This document shows positions 1 through 9,420 of a DNA stretch of 64,000 nt, in pieces (within the stretch, counting starts at the first letter, position 1; each line of letters starts with the position of its first letter). The position numbers and the translations under genes were made by a program. Under the pieces are notes generated by a model. It saw only the letters and a program-made list of their open reading frames with translations. It had not been told where the DNA came from and ran no database searches. Source of the stretch: Nitrosospira sp. Nsp2 (GTDB taxonomy: Bacteria; Pseudomonadota; Gammaproteobacteria; Burkholderiales; Nitrosomonadaceae); the NCBI RefSeq assembly GCF_003050965.1, contig NZ_QAOU01000001.1, positions 124,001 to 188,000 of the forward strand. Reading direction: 5' to 3'.

Positions 1-229
1 TTTAGCCCAGGCTGGCCGTAATCAGACAGGTTCCAACGAATAAAAATATGCTGCTGGCAGGTATTGCCGTGCCGCGTGTACCGCCTGCTGTCCCGTTTAA
101 GGCTGCGTTGCGAGATACTGACTTGGAGGAATGAGGGGTGTTTTTATCTGGAGAAACGGCTTATCGATTCTTCCGGTAAACATTACGCTTCAAAGCTGCC
201 TCTAAGCGAACCAAAATGAGCGAAAAAAA
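1..229. other. window edge, no confident gene
   Basis: A reading frame open from base 2 ends with TAA at 41-43 and may be the last 13 codons of a gene that starts before the window. A 28-codon ORF at 48-134 has no visible ribosome binding site or family resemblance. I see no RNA gene here. The rest is leader sequence for the following ComEA-like gene. Confidence 0.3.
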
Positions 230-244
230 ATGCGGGGGAAGTTC

Positions 245-538
245 ATGAAAACACTGTTTCTGATCATCGTCACATTATTCGCACTCACCGGCGCAGCGTT
301 CGCGGCGGTCAACGTCAACACTGCTACCCAGGCCGAACTGGAATCATTGCAGGGAATTGGCCCGGCGAAAGCCAAGGCAATTGTCGATTATCGCAAGAAG
401 AATGGTCCTTTCAAATCGGCAGACGACTTGCAAAACGTCAATGGCATTGGCCCGGCGACTATGAAGCGGCTCCGCAAGGATGTGACCGTTGGGAGCACCT
501 CTGCAGTCAAGAAGGACGCCAAGCCTCCCATCAAATAA
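245..538 (+). CDS. ComEA-like helix-hairpin-helix DNA-binding protein
   Basis: A small exported protein of 97 residues. Residues 1-20 form a signal peptide ending in an AFA cleavage site, followed by two helix-hairpin-helix units (GIGPAKAKAI near 35-45 and GIGPATMKRL near 66-76), the ComEA-type pair that binds double-stranded DNA without sequence preference. The tail is lysine-rich. An in-frame ATG exists at 230, but the purine-rich GGGGGAAG at 233-240 fits the ATG at 245, which also gives a proper signal peptide. In naturally competent bacteria ComEA captures incoming DNA in the periplasm. Short ComEA-like proteins are common in betaproteobacteria and competence is not implied by this gene alone. 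It stands alone, upstream of cysM. Confidence 0.85.
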   Translation: MKTLFLIIVTLFALTGAAFAAVNVNTATQAELESLQGIGPAKAKAIVDYRKKNGPFKSADDLQNVNGIGPATMKRLRKDVTVGSTSAVKKDAKPPIK

Positions 539-673
539 AACAGACAGTTGGCTGGACGCTCGAAGTTACTCAAACGCCCACGGTAGCGAGTTTTGGGCTG
601 CCTTAATCTTCGGCTCTACCATTTGTTTGGCCGTATGCCATAATCAAGCATCGTCTTTCTCAATTCCTTTTTC

Positions 674-1561
674 ATGTACAAGACCCTGGAAAACTTCGTC
701 GGCAACACGCCACTGGTAAAACTCAAGCGCCTGCCGGGAAATACCGGCAATGTTGTTCTTGTCAAGCTGGAGGGCAATAATCCTGCCGGTTCGGTAAAAG
801 ACCGGCCGGCGCTGTCGATGATTACGCACGCGCAGGAAAGGGGAGAGATCAAGCCGGGCGATACTTTGATAGAGGCCACCAGCGGAAATACGGGGATTGC
901 GCTGGCGATGGCAGCAGCGATGATGGGTTATCGCATGCTGCTCGTGATGCCGGAGCATCTCAGCATCGAACGGCGGCAATCCATGAAAGCCTATGGCGCC
1001 GAGATTATACTCACGCCAAAAGAAGGAGGCATGGAAGAAGCCCGCGATGTGGCCGAGCGTATGCGCACCGAGGACCGCGGGATTATTCTGGATCAGTTCG
1101 CCAGCCCCGACAACCCCGGGGCGCACTACGAAGCCACTGCTCCCGAGATCTGGCGGGATACGGGGGGCGAGATTACCCACCTCGTAAGCAGCATGGGGAC
1201 CACTGGAACTATCATGGGTTGCTCACGGTATTTCAAGGAAAGAAAACCGGAGATACAAATCATCGGTGTCCAGCCGGAAGAGGGCGCCCAGATTCCGGGA
1301 ATTCGGAAGTGGCCCGAAGCCTATCTGCCAAAAATCTACGATCCTCGCAGGGTGGATCGAATTATGCTCGTTTCTCAGGCTGAGGCCGAGGAAACAACCC
1401 GGCAGTTGGCACGCGAGGAGGGGATTTTTGCGGGTATTTCGTCCGGGGGCGCATTGGCCGCTGCACTCAAAATTTCCGCCGCGACAGAAAACGCCACTAT
1501 TGTCTCAATCGTATGCGACCGCGGCGATCGTTATCTTTCCACGGGCGTTTTCCCAGCGTAG
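674..1561 (+). CDS. cysM: cysteine synthase B (O-acetylserine sulfhydrylase)
   Basis: A PLP-dependent enzyme that makes L-cysteine from O-acetylserine and sulfide (CysM can also use thiosulfate). The PLP lysine is K42 in the motif NPAGSVKDRPA. The substrate loop TSGNTG lies near residue 74 and the C-terminal SSGGA loop near 255. At 295 residues it has the CysM length, and the NPAGSVKDR variant is typical of CysM rather than CysK. The start codon is an ATG with no clear Shine-Dalgarno sequence, but the N-terminus YKTLENFVGNTPLV aligns with the family's start. It is followed after 68 bases by the ydbH-like gene on the same strand. Confidence 0.93.
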   Translation: MYKTLENFVGNTPLVKLKRLPGNTGNVVLVKLEGNNPAGSVKDRPALSMITHAQERGEIKPGDTLIEATSGNTGIALAMAAAMMGYRMLLVMPEHLSIERRQSMKAYGAEIILTPKEGGMEEARDVAERMRTEDRGIILDQFASPDNPGAHYEATAPEIWRDTGGEITHLVSSMGTTGTIMGCSRYFKERKPEIQIIGVQPEEGAQIPGIRKWPEAYLPKIYDPRRVDRIMLVSQAEAEETTRQLAREEGIFAGISSGGALAAALKISAATENATIVSIVCDRGDRYLSTGVFPA

Positions 1562-1629
1562 TATTGTGCCTCGTTAAGTGCCCGCGTTGTCAGCGCCATT
1601 AACCCGCTGGCGATTCATGGCTGATCGTA

Positions 1630-3675
1630 ATGATAAAGCTCGTCAAAATATTGACACCATTCTTGATCGCGAGCTTTTCCGCATACGCTGAATCCCGCAT
1701 TACACTTTCCATCGATGACGTTCAGAGTCCCTTTTTAAATTCAAAAGGCGTTCAGGTTAGCCTGGCTGGTTCACGGGCTTCTGTGCTGGAGATTAAACTG
1801 GGAGAAATGGAGGTACAGGGGAAAAGCTGGCGTGATCTACGATTTTCCTGCGCCAAGTTTCAGGTTACGGGTAGCGCGGGTCGTTGCGAAAAGGGCGTGC
1901 TAAGGGTGTCCCCGGCTCCACCGCTCCCCGTCGCTTTCCTTTTTTCTTCTGCCGACAAGACACTGGACGTACAGCTCCAGGCTACAACCGATGCGGCGAG
2001 CGGAGGCTGGAGGCTGTCTGCCCGCTGGGGAAGAGCGGGGTGGGAGGGCAGGCTTACGGCTGCGAACGGCCAACTGGCACAACTCCAGGGGCTTCTGCCG
2101 ATTGCAGGAGGTGAAATTCTGCCTTCCTCTACGAAGGGTAATATCAATGGCAAGATCACACTGCGAGGCAACGCAGACGGCGTTGCAGAAATTAGTGCGA
2201 ATGTGGCCGTGAATGAACTGGCGTTCAGCGACGCGAGTGGATTGCACGCAGGCGAGAACATCGGTGTTGAGGTTAACATAAACGCCAAGCGAGGGTACGG
2301 CCCGACAAGGAGGCTGTGGGAATGGCAGACTGGAGTGAACTGGCTGCAAGGTGAAGTTTTCTGGCAGCCGCTCTACTTCGTCGGCCGAGACTATCGTTTT
2401 AACGCGAGCGGTGATTTGTACGAAACCATCCTTCGCCTGGCCAAAGGAAATCTTTTTCTCAAGGATATCGGCGAGATGGATTTCTCGGGTGTGGTAGACA
2501 CGTCAGTCACTTCTTTGCGTGACTTCGACTTGAGGGCGGATAACCTTGAGTTGGGGGGTGTGTTCAGCCAGGTTCTGAAGCCTTTTCTGGTGAACACGCC
2601 TTTTGCCGAGCTGAAGGCCGAAGGGCGTGCCGGAATTCAATGGCAATTCCGCCAAGGTGCCCATCAGTCGCTCAACGTGAACCTGCATGAGACCTCTTTT
2701 GAAGATGGGCATGGGCGCTTTGCATTTCGCGGGGTAAATGCACGCGTTCCGTGGCGAGCGCAAGGCTTGACCCAGACCGGCATCAGTATCCGGAGCAGCC
2801 AGTTGGGAAAGCTTCCGATAGGCGAGTTTGAGGTGCCCCTGCAAATTGACGGACCGAATTTCAGTATCGCGCGAATGGTGGTGCCAGTACTGGACGGGAA
2901 ACTTACGCTGGAGGATTTCAATGCTTCACCGCAAACCGAGGGCGGACTTAATGGTTGGCAATGGCAACTCAGCGGCGGGCTTTCGCCAATATCAATGGAA
3001 AAACTGACTGAAGCGCTTGCAACGCAGTCGATGAAAGGCACTTTGTCAGGCACGATCCCCCGGGTAAGTTACAATGGTTCCGCTGTTGAAGTGGATGGCG
3101 CACTGCTTTTCAAAGTATTTGACGGCACAGTTAAGTTAGGGAATCTAAAAGTGCTTGATCCGCTCGGACCCGCACCTTCTTTTATGGCTGATCTGGATAT
3201 GCGCAATCTGGATCTCAACCAGCTTACCGGTACGTTTTCGTTCGGCAGCATGCAAGGCCGCATTGATGCAACGGTGAATGGTCTGGAGCTTTTTGACTGG
3301 AAGCCGGTGAAGTTCGATGCCAGTATCAGGAGCAGTGCCGGAAATTATCCCCGCCGGATTAGCCAGGCCGCGGTCCAGAATATTTCCTCCCTTGGAGGAT
3401 CGGGAGCAGCTGCGGCCATTCAACGCAGCTTTCTGCATTTTTTCGACCAGTTTGGCTATCTGGAGATCGGCTGGAGCTGTTCGCTGCGCCACGGCATCTG
3501 CCACATGGGCGGGATAGAGTCGGAACCCCTACCGCATGGCTATCTTATTGTTAAAGGCGGTGGAATCCCGGCGATTACAGTGATCGGCTATAATCGCAAC
3601 GTCGATTGGGATGAGCTGGTGAGCCGGTTGCAGCGGATAACGCAGGCAAGAGATATTAAACCTGTTTTTCAATAA
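1630..3675 (+). CDS. ydbH: YdbH-like AsmA-family intermembrane protein
   Basis: A 681-residue protein with one N-terminal hydrophobic segment (residues 5-20) and a long beta-rich body ending in a region resembling the YdbH C-terminal domain (once named DctA-YdbH), with the late motif GYLEIGWSCSLRHGIC near 602. In E. coli YdbH belongs with TamB and YhdP, AsmA-like proteins that bridge the periplasm and carry phospholipid to the outer membrane. YdbH works with the lipoprotein YnbE and the periplasmic YdbL. The same three-gene order is seen here, with gaps of 7 and 11 bases, and this context is the strongest argument for the call. The protein is shorter than E. coli YdbH (about 880 residues). 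Direct sequence similarity is low and was not measured. Confidence 0.75.
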   Translation: MIKLVKILTPFLIASFSAYAESRITLSIDDVQSPFLNSKGVQVSLAGSRASVLEIKLGEMEVQGKSWRDLRFSCAKFQVTGSAGRCEKGVLRVSPAPPLPVAFLFSSADKTLDVQLQATTDAASGGWRLSARWGRAGWEGRLTAANGQLAQLQGLLPIAGGEILPSSTKGNINGKITLRGNADGVAEISANVAVNELAFSDASGLHAGENIGVEVNINAKRGYGPTRRLWEWQTGVNWLQGEVFWQPLYFVGRDYRFNASGDLYETILRLAKGNLFLKDIGEMDFSGVVDTSVTSLRDFDLRADNLELGGVFSQVLKPFLVNTPFAELKAEGRAGIQWQFRQGAHQSLNVNLHETSFEDGHGRFAFRGVNARVPWRAQGLTQTGISIRSSQLGKLPIGEFEVPLQIDGPNFSIARMVVPVLDGKLTLEDFNASPQTEGGLNGWQWQLSGGLSPISMEKLTEALATQSMKGTLSGTIPRVSYNGSAVEVDGALLFKVFDGTVKLGNLKVLDPLGPAPSFMADLDMRNLDLNQLTGTFSFGSMQGRIDATVNGLELFDWKPVKFDASIRSSAGNYPRRISQAAVQNISSLGGSGAAAAIQRSFLHFFDQFGYLEIGWSCSLRHGICHMGGIESEPLPHGYLIVKGGGIPAITVIGYNRNVDWDELVSRLQRITQARDIKPVFQ

Positions 3676-3682
3676 AGAGAGC

Positions 3683-3958
3683 ATGAAAAAACTTTTGGGC
3701 GCAGGCTTGTGCGCATTGACGGCTATGGCTCTGCCCGGATGCGTCACCATCAATATTTATTTTCCTGCCGCTGCTGCCGAGAAGGCTGCCGACAAGATAA
3801 TCGAAGAAGTGTGGCAATTGAAAAAACCGGGAGAAGAAGGACAAGGAGGGCAGGGGGGACAGGAAGGCCAAGGGGGACAAGGCGCGGATAAACCCAGGAC
3901 GCCGGAGCCCGCCAGCGACCCTGCTGTACAGCAGCAGCAACTGCAACAGCAAAAGTAG
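3683..3958 (+). CDS. ynbE: YnbE-like outer membrane lipoprotein
   Basis: A 91-residue lipoprotein. The lipobox is ALPG before C20, and the mature start CVTINIYFPAAAAEKAADKI resembles the short beta-strand segment that YnbE offers to YdbH. The second half is low-complexity: Gly-Gln repeats (GQGGQ type) around 51-66, then a Pro-rich stretch and a run of glutamines. E. coli YnbE is only about 60 residues, so this tail is an extension. The gene follows the ydbH-like gene by 7 bases and precedes the ydbL-like gene by 11 bases. Its role is inferred from operon context and the lipobox: it would be the outer-membrane end of the lipid bridge. Confidence 0.72.
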   Translation: MKKLLGAGLCALTAMALPGCVTINIYFPAAAAEKAADKIIEEVWQLKKPGEEGQGGQGGQEGQGGQGADKPRTPEPASDPAVQQQQLQQQK

Positions 3959-3969
3959 AGGTGAATACC

Positions 3970-4398
3970 ATGCTCAACCCGCTATCGCTCTCCCGTTTTT
4001 TTCTGTTAATGCTGTTATCGTTGGTGCCGCTTGCCGGCTATACGCAAGCAAATATCGAAATCGATACCCCAGCGATTGCAAGTCTCAAGCAGCGCATGCA
4101 GCAACGTCACAATCAGCTTGAGCCGTATTATTCCAGGGGTGCGATAGGGCTTACGCGTGACGGCTTGATCGCGATGCGGGATGCCAACGAGTTGCCACTG
4201 TCGGCGCGGCAGACCGTCAATGCACTGATTGCAGCCGAGAACCAGGATAGAAACGCCCTTTACCGCGAAATCGCCCGCGCCAACGGTCATCCTGAGTGGG
4301 AGACGGACATTCGTTCGACTTTTGCTCAGCGGTGGATCGAGTTGGCGCGGCCGGGATGGTGGTATCAGAGTCCCAGCGGCGCTTGGGTCAGAAAATAA
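3970..4398 (+). CDS. ydbL: YdbL-like periplasmic protein (DUF1318)
   Basis: A 142-residue exported protein with a hydrophobic signal segment ending near QA (residues 24-26) and a DUF1318-type body: the repeated heptad-like LKQRMQQRHNQLEPYY, then GAIGLTRDGLIAMRD, the TVNALIAAENQDRNALY helix and a C-terminal WWYQSPSGAWVRK. In E. coli YdbL acts in the periplasm to keep YnbE from self-associating wrongly before it joins YdbH. I chose the ATG at 3970 over GTG at 3961 because GAGGTG at 3958-3963 is well spaced for it. It is the last gene of the three-gene unit. Confidence 0.8.
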   Translation: MLNPLSLSRFFLLMLLSLVPLAGYTQANIEIDTPAIASLKQRMQQRHNQLEPYYSRGAIGLTRDGLIAMRDANELPLSARQTVNALIAAENQDRNALYREIARANGHPEWETDIRSTFAQRWIELARPGWWYQSPSGAWVRK

Positions 4399-4446
4399 GA
4401 CCCCGTCCTTCCCTAAAACAAGCTAAAGGCTTAAAGCCTCTCGACC

Positions 4447-5220
4447 GTGGCACCTGTCCTGGTTTTCGATATCGAGGCCGTCCCTGATACCGAGGGATTG
4501 CGTAGAATTCACGATCTGAGCCCGCAACTGAGCCCCGCCGACATTGCCGAAATGGCGTTTCAGTCTCGGCGCCAAGCCGTTGGCAATGATTTTCTCCAGT
4601 TGCATCTGCAGAAGATTGTAACGATTTCGTGCGCGCTGCGCGACAAGGACGATTTTCGCGTTTGGTCGCTTGGAAGCATTGCTGATTCTGAAGCCGAACT
4701 CATCCGGCGGTTTTTTGAAGGCATAGAGAAATACAGTCCCCAACTGGTTTCGTGGAATGGCGGCGGCTTTGATCTGCCGGTGCTTCATTATCGCAGCCTG
4801 GTTCACGGTATTCAGGCGCGCCGCTATTGGGACATGGGTGAGGATGACCGCGATTTCAAGTGGAACAATTACCTTAGCCGCTACCATACCCGCCATCTCG
4901 ATCTGATGGATATTCTCGCGTTGTATCAGCCCCGTGCCAATGCGCCGCTGGATGAGCTGGCGAAGCTGATGGGTTTGCCCGGAAAATTGGGGATGGATGG
5001 CTCTCAAGTCTGGCATGCCTTTCAGGCGGGCGAGATCGCTGCTATACGCAACTATTGCGAAACGGATGTGGTCAATACCTATCTCGTGTTCCTGCGTTTT
5101 CAGTTCATGCGTGGACTCTTTGACAATGAACAGTATCAACGCGAATGTGAACTGGTGCGCTTCACCCTGAGCAAGTCCTCCGAACCTCACTGGCAGGAGT
5201 TTCTGGCTCACTGGGCCTAA
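4447..5220 (+). CDS. DEDD 3'-5' exonuclease (PolB-like exo domain)
   Basis: A 257-residue stand-alone nuclease of the PolB exonuclease-like family (PF10108 type). Exo I is FDIEAVPD (D8, E10), Exo II is the segment [12 protein letters not shown] near 105, and Exo III lies in the [13 protein letters not shown] segment near 200. These supply the four metal-binding acids. The first codon is GTG; no upstream ATG keeps the Exo I motif at its usual place. The natural substrate is not known for this family; it probably trims single-stranded or mismatched DNA 3' ends. It lies 53 bases upstream of rlmD on the same strand and may be cotranscribed. Confidence 0.85.
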   Translation: MAPVLVFDIEAVPDTEGLRRIHDLSPQLSPADIAEMAFQSRRQAVGNDFLQLHLQKIVTISCALRDKDDFRVWSLGSIADSEAELIRRFFEGIEKYSPQLVSWNGGGFDLPVLHYRSLVHGIQARRYWDMGEDDRDFKWNNYLSRYHTRHLDLMDILALYQPRANAPLDELAKLMGLPGKLGMDGSQVWHAFQAGEIAAIRNYCETDVVNTYLVFLRFQFMRGLFDNEQYQRECELVRFTLSKSSEPHWQEFLAHWA

Positions 5221-5273
5221 ACTCCTGCGGCTCCCGCTCTCGGAGCGGATCGCGTGATTCCCGCAGTGTAAAA

Positions 5274-6587
5274 ATGATTACTCCTGTTATCATCGAATCC
5301 CTGGATCAGGAAGGACGTGGCGTTGCCCATGTGCAAGGCAAGGTCATCTTCATCGAAGGCGCGTTGCCGGGCGAGCTGGTTACCTATAACGCCTATCGCA
5401 AGAAACAGAACTTTGAACTGGCGCAGGTTGCGCAAATTCTCAAGCCCGCGTTTGGCCGGGTCACCCCTCAATGCCAATATTTCGGGACGTGCGGAGGGTG
5501 CAGTCTGCAGCATCTGGATGCTCGCACGCAAGTGGCGGCGAAACAGCGTGTCCTGGAAGATAATCTCAGGCATATCGGCAAGGTCAAGCCGGAATTGATA
5601 TTGCCTGCTGTATATGGCGCAGCCTGGGGTTATCGGTACCGCGCCCGTTTGTCGGTGCGTTACGTGGCAAAAAAAGACACGGCGTTGGTGGGTTTTCATG
5701 AAAAGCGCAGCAGCTTCGTCGCCGACATGCAGACGTGCGAGATTATGCCACAGCGCATTTCCGCGCTTCTCATGCCATTGCGGAAGTTGGTTAACGCCCT
5801 TTCCATCCGGCAGCGACTGCCCCAGATCGAAGTCTCGCTCGGCGACGATGTGGACGTGCTGGTTTTACGCAACCTCGAGCCGCTCACCTCGAAGGATGAG
5901 GCCATTCTTAGGGCGTTTGCCGATCAGCACCGCATTCAGTTCTTCCTGCAACCCGGGGGGCCTAAAACAGCTTATCGCTTCCACCCGCAGAACGCCCCCG
6001 AGTTGAATTACACCCTGCCGGAATTCAACATAGTGATGCCGTTCGATCCCACGGAATTTACCCAGGTAAACCCCTCGATGAATAGGGTCCTGTTGCGGCG
6101 CGCGCTAAACCTCCTCGATCCGCTGCCTGGAGAACGTATTGCAGATCTGTTTTGCGGGCTGGGGAATTTCAGTTTGCCCATTGCGCGGCGGGGCGCATAC
6201 GTTACTGGCTACGAGGGAAGCGCAACCTTGGTGCGCAGGGCTGCGGAGAACTCGGAACGCAATAAGCTTTCGCCACGTACCAAGTTTGCTGAAACCAATC
6301 TGTTCGAGATCGATGAGCGGTGGATGCAAGAGCAGGGGCACTTCGACAAGATGCTCATCGACCCTCCACGTGAAGGCGCAATGGCTGTGGCAACTTCCTT
6401 GAATAAGGAACAAGCCCCGCCCTGGCGGATCGTCTATGTTTCCTGCAATCCTGCGACGCTCGCCCGCGACGCCGGGGTGCTGGTGCATCGGAACGGCTAC
6501 TCATTGAAAGCGGCAGGGGTGATCAACATGTTTCCCCATACGGCGCATGTCGAGTCCATCGCGCTGTTCGAGAAGGAGAAAGATTGA
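5274..6587 (+). CDS. rlmD: 23S rRNA (uracil-1939-C5)-methyltransferase
   Basis: RlmD methylates U1939 of 23S rRNA using S-adenosylmethionine. The order of parts is complete: an N-terminal TRAM domain (about 1-58), an iron-sulfur site with C67, C73 and C76 plus a fourth cysteine near 154 (MQTCEIMP), and a C-terminal Rossmann methyltransferase domain with [10 protein letters not shown] near 287, DPPREGA near 361 and the nucleophile motif [12 protein letters not shown] near 391. The 437-residue length fits the family. The iron-sulfur cysteines separate RlmD from TrmA. A strong intrinsic terminator follows 20 bases after the stop. Confidence 0.95.
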   Translation: MITPVIIESLDQEGRGVAHVQGKVIFIEGALPGELVTYNAYRKKQNFELAQVAQILKPAFGRVTPQCQYFGTCGGCSLQHLDARTQVAAKQRVLEDNLRHIGKVKPELILPAVYGAAWGYRYRARLSVRYVAKKDTALVGFHEKRSSFVADMQTCEIMPQRISALLMPLRKLVNALSIRQRLPQIEVSLGDDVDVLVLRNLEPLTSKDEAILRAFADQHRIQFFLQPGGPKTAYRFHPQNAPELNYTLPEFNIVMPFDPTEFTQVNPSMNRVLLRRALNLLDPLPGERIADLFCGLGNFSLPIARRGAYVTGYEGSATLVRRAAENSERNKLSPRTKFAETNLFEIDERWMQEQGHFDKMLIDPPREGAMAVATSLNKEQAPPWRIVYVSCNPATLARDAGVLVHRNGYSLKAAGVINMFPHTAHVESIALFEKEKD

Positions 6588-6607
6588 GGGGAGGTATCGC
6601 AGAAACC

Positions 6608-6642
6608 AAAAGGGGCGCCTGTTAGCCAGGCGCCCCTTTTTT
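6608..6642. terminator. bidirectional intrinsic terminator
   Basis: A perfect 10-bp stem, GGGGCGCCTG (6612-6621) with CAGGCGCCCC (6627-6636), closes a 5-base loop. It is flanked by AAAA on the left and TTTTTT on the right, so it works in both directions. It separates rlmD (+) from the convergent Bax-inhibitor gene (-). Confidence 0.93.
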
Positions 6643-6669
6643 ATGCTGCTATACCGGCTAGCTGCTGCG

Positions 6670-7368
6670 TTAATCCCTCTCGCCCGAGAAAGCCAGCAGC
6701 AGGTGCAAAAGGCTGGTGAAGAGGTTATAGATGCTGAGATAAAGACCCATCGTCGCCATCACGTAATTCGTTTCGCCACCATTTACGATGCGGCTTACAT
6801 CAAACAAGATGAAACCGGAGAACAGCAGCACCGCCACTGCCGAGATGGCGAGGGAGGCCGCCGGCACCGCGAAGAACAGGTTGGCAAGCGAAGCAATGAT
6901 TAGCAGTATTAATCCCACGAACAGGAAATTTCCCATGAAGCCGAAATCCTTCTTCGTCACGGTAGCGATCCCTGCCAGGGTAAAAAATATCGCGCCCGTT
7001 CCAGCGGCCGCAGTTGCGATGATTTGCCCGCCATTCCTGAAGTGAAGCGCGTATTGCAGTATCGGGCCCAGCCACCAGCCTGCTACGAAGGTAAACGCAA
7101 ACAGCAATACGATCCCCATCACGCTGTTGCGGGTTGCGCTAACGCCAAACAAAAGACCCATCATGACGGCAAACATTACTAGCGGCCCCATGATTGGAGC
7201 TTGCGCCAGGAAAGCGAAATTAGTGCTCATCCCGATCATGGCGCCGATAACCGTCGGAATCATGGTCAAGCCAAGCATCCAGTAGGTATTGCGCAAAACC
7301 TTGTTGCGGGCTACCGCCAGTCCGGTTTGCGCAGTCGGGCTAGAATAACGAAGTTCAGGTTGTTGCAT
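6670..7368 (-). CDS. Bax inhibitor-1/YccA family membrane protein
   Basis: A 232-residue inner-membrane protein with seven predicted hydrophobic segments, of the BI-1 (YccA/YbhL) family. Family marks include GLTLMIPT-like first helix (MLGLTMIPTVIGAMIG), the central GIATVTKKDF and the late FILFDVSRIVNGGETNYV with the conserved Asp near the last helices. BI-1 proteins are pH-sensitive calcium leak channels in structural work, and YccA restrains FtsH protease in E. coli. I moved the start to 7368 because the minus strand has TGGGAGAC just upstream and the longer start at 7392 has no ribosome binding site. The gene stands alone. Confidence 0.92.
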   Translation of the reverse strand: MQQPELRYSSPTAQTGLAVARNKVLRNTYWMLGLTMIPTVIGAMIGMSTNFAFLAQAPIMGPLVMFAVMMGLLFGVSATRNSVMGIVLLFAFTFVAGWWLGPILQYALHFRNGGQIIATAAAGTGAIFFTLAGIATVTKKDFGFMGNFLFVGLILLIIASLANLFFAVPAASLAISAVAVLLFSGFILFDVSRIVNGGETNYVMATMGLYLSIYNLFTSLLHLLLAFSGERD

Positions 7369-7615
7369 GATGTCTCCCAGGTTGACGAACAACTATACAC
7401 TGCATAAGACTACTCATGTTTGGAAAAAGTTGCAATGCCAATCCAATATAGCCGTAGGGGTTTTGGCAAAATCACGCTTCGAGTATGATCGGTGGCGGGA
7501 GGGACCAGACGAGCATTTCACCCAGCAGACGTGAAAATGCTCAACCTGTTATCCAGCAGAAGGTATTCAGACGTTAAGTAATACGTCGTAATACGTCCGC
7601 CAGAGCGTTACTGCA

Positions 7616-7837
7616 TTATTGTTCGGTCTTTGCCGCCATTCTTATTCGCGCCTGAGCCTCTGCCTTATTTGCCTCTGAAGCCTGACGCCCGAATGCGTCG
7701 CGAGTTTCCTTATCTGCCAGAGCGCCCTTGATGCTGCGCTCGCATCGCCATCGTTTGCCATTTCTCGTGACGAACAATTGCATGTCTTCCCGCGGATGGG
7801 GCTTATGGCAGTGGTAGCAATAGATGGAGGCAGGCAC
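7616..7837 (-). CDS. small zinc-ribbon-like protein, function unknown
   Basis: A 73-residue protein beginning MPASIYCYHCHKPHPRED: a CxxCH pair near residues 7-11 and a later RWRCERS cysteine (near 32) could bind one zinc ion. The rest is alanine-rich and helical (QASEANKAEAQARIRMAAK). Small proteins of this kind are frequent in prophage and island DNA, but I do not recognise a named family. It is the first gene of the accessory stretch after the conserved Bax-inhibitor gene. Confidence 0.5.
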   Translation of the reverse strand: MPASIYCYHCHKPHPREDMQLFVTRNGKRWRCERSIKGALADKETRDAFGRQASEANKAEAQARIRMAAKTEQ

Positions 7838-7974
7838 GGTATAAAGAAGTTTAGAAAGTTATTAAATGGTTTCGACGTTGGACGAGCTTTGGCGTGCTAT
7901 TTACTAAAGGACACTACTAAAAACGAATTTCCTCGATACTGAGCCTTGGCTGTTCCGATTTTTTTGTTTACAGG

Positions 7975-8208
7975 TTAGGCGTCAAAATGTAGATACGTCA
8001 TTGAAGGGAACATGGCTGCTATCGAGTCCGTGTCTGATAACTTGGGGGTCTCCGATTCCAGACGAAAAAGCAACGCGCCTAACTCATCGTCGGTTCCCAC
8101 CTCGCCACTTAAGCCGAACATATCTAACAAATTCGCTTTATTCACCGTTCCGTCCTTTCGTCGTTCATTTAAGAAATATTGCTTGAGCCGAGGGGGTAAT
8201 AATCTCAT
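7975..8208 (-). CDS. hypothetical protein, 77 residues
   Basis: An ORF of 77 codons with a plausible composition: a basic N-terminus (MRLLPPRLKQYFLNERRK) and an acidic middle (SGEVGTDDELGALLFRLESE). No recognised domain. There is no clear Shine-Dalgarno sequence before the ATG, so translation is uncertain. It ends close to, and converges with nothing obvious. Treat as a possible island gene or remnant. Confidence 0.35.
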   Translation of the reverse strand: MRLLPPRLKQYFLNERRKDGTVNKANLLDMFGLSGEVGTDDELGALLFRLESETPKLSDTDSIAAMFPSMTYLHFDA

Positions 8209-8307
8209 TCAAAAATGATCCGATCTGTGCGATTCCGCACCCAGCTATTGATGAAGTGGAACAGTCGCCTGATCGAGGCGAACGGATGCGCGGTGGGTAC
8301 CGCTACT

Positions 8308-8505
8308 GTTCTAACTGGGATTGACCTCAATGCTTGGGTATGGGTTATCGGTAGCGAACGTATGAAGGCCGATAAGGAGCATCGCATACCGCCTTCCGAC
8401 GCTGCCCTGGCTGTGCCCGAGAAGATGGAGCGGTCTACAAAATTGATTTCCTGGGCAGATCTGAAGGGGAGCGATTATCCGACTTGAGCCTACAATGTGA
8501 TCCAT
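8308..8505 (+). pseudogene. tyrosine integrase fragment (P4 type)
   Basis: The translated segment IDLNAWVWVIGSERMKADKEH followed by PPSDAALAV and a STKLI motif closely matches the catalytic domain of the intact integrase at 20628-21851 (DLDSRVWIIPQERMKAGKEH, PLSDAAVAV, STKLI). After STKLI the reading frame shifts: another frame continues SEGERLSDLSL, which matches the integrase GEGKALSDMSL. Both the N-terminal half and the HxxR...Y end are missing. It is on the strand opposite to the intact copy, so it is the relic of a separate, older integration. Confidence 0.8.
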
Positions 8506-8914
8506 ACGAGAAATATTTCGAAGTCGTATGGGGCAAGTTGGGAATGAAGCCGGCGGTGTATGTAACGTGCACAGGGTATTGGCGCACGCTTAGGGTAAAA
8601 AATAATAGTGGTGCTACAAAACCGATCCATGCATCGTTTTGAGCAGCGTTCAATCGTCCTCGCACAGTGATAAGAACGGAGGCAGCCACCTCTTAATTTA
8701 GAGCGACCCTGCGACTTTAAAGAGCCCAGGCCGAGCCAAAGCACTTACTCAACCCTGTCAATTCCCTGGATTCACGCTACGAGGGGGGCGCCGAAATGGG
8801 ATCTGTAGAGTCATGATCGGCATCAAGAAAGATATGTATTCTCTTAGCCTCGCTCTCAGCGTAGTATGGGGTTCTTGTCTTTAATGATTGTGCGTTATAA
8901 ATAAGGGGGCTTAC
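8506..8914. other. no gene seen
   Basis: After the integrase relic I find no ORF with a ribosome binding site or recognisable protein. The DNA is mixed in composition and probably decayed mobile-element sequence. A good AAGGGGG at 8903-8909 serves the next gene. Confidence 0.4.
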
Positions 8915-9247
8915 TTGAGATTCTCATTTCCCGCTGAAAAATTCAAAACAGCGCGCAGTAACCTCATGCTTCCTCACCCTAAAGGTGAAGCTGCTTCAAT
9001 CGCGGATGCTTTTGCTGAATGTGCTTCCGGCATAAGTAAGGTAGACCCGGTGGATCTGGACGACTACGCGCGGGAGGCCCTAAGCAAACTTAATGCGCTT
9101 ATTGACCCGATCGGATTAAGAGATCCGGCAGGCCGGGGCATGCACACCATTAAGGCAGAAAAACTATCGATCGAACAAAGGCGTGAACTGTCCTCAACAG
9201 TTGATGAACTCGCAAGCTGGTTTGACATCAAGTCTCGGACTTCCTAA
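8915..9247 (+). CDS. hypothetical protein, 110 residues
   Basis: An ORF beginning with TTG at 8915, 5 bases after a strong AAGGGGG. A TTG at 8888 in the same frame has no such site. The protein (RFSFPAEKFKTARSNLML...) is mostly helical and ends SSTVDELASWFDIKSRTS. No family recognised, no signal peptide or membrane segment. It is an orphan in the scrap zone between the integrase relic and the PEP-CTERM gene. Confidence 0.5.
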   Translation: MRFSFPAEKFKTARSNLMLPHPKGEAASIADAFAECASGISKVDPVDLDDYAREALSKLNALIDPIGLRDPAGRGMHTIKAEKLSIEQRRELSSTVDELASWFDIKSRTS

Positions 9248-9420
9248 TGGATTCCACCCCTTAGCCTGGTCTGGCTGAAGCTCGGCCTGTTCGAGCTCGA
9301 GAATTCATGGGACCCGTCTTACCTCATCCGTTAATGAACCGGTATCCGGATTGTGTATTTATTTGTAGAGCAAAACGGGCGGGAACTTCAAAAATTCTTT
9401 ATTCATGCGAGTTCTGAAGG

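Noticed and set aside
7972-8081. GTTAGGC and GCCTAAC as an integron attC site
   Set aside because: The two cores are in the wrong order for attC, and no integron integrase is present.
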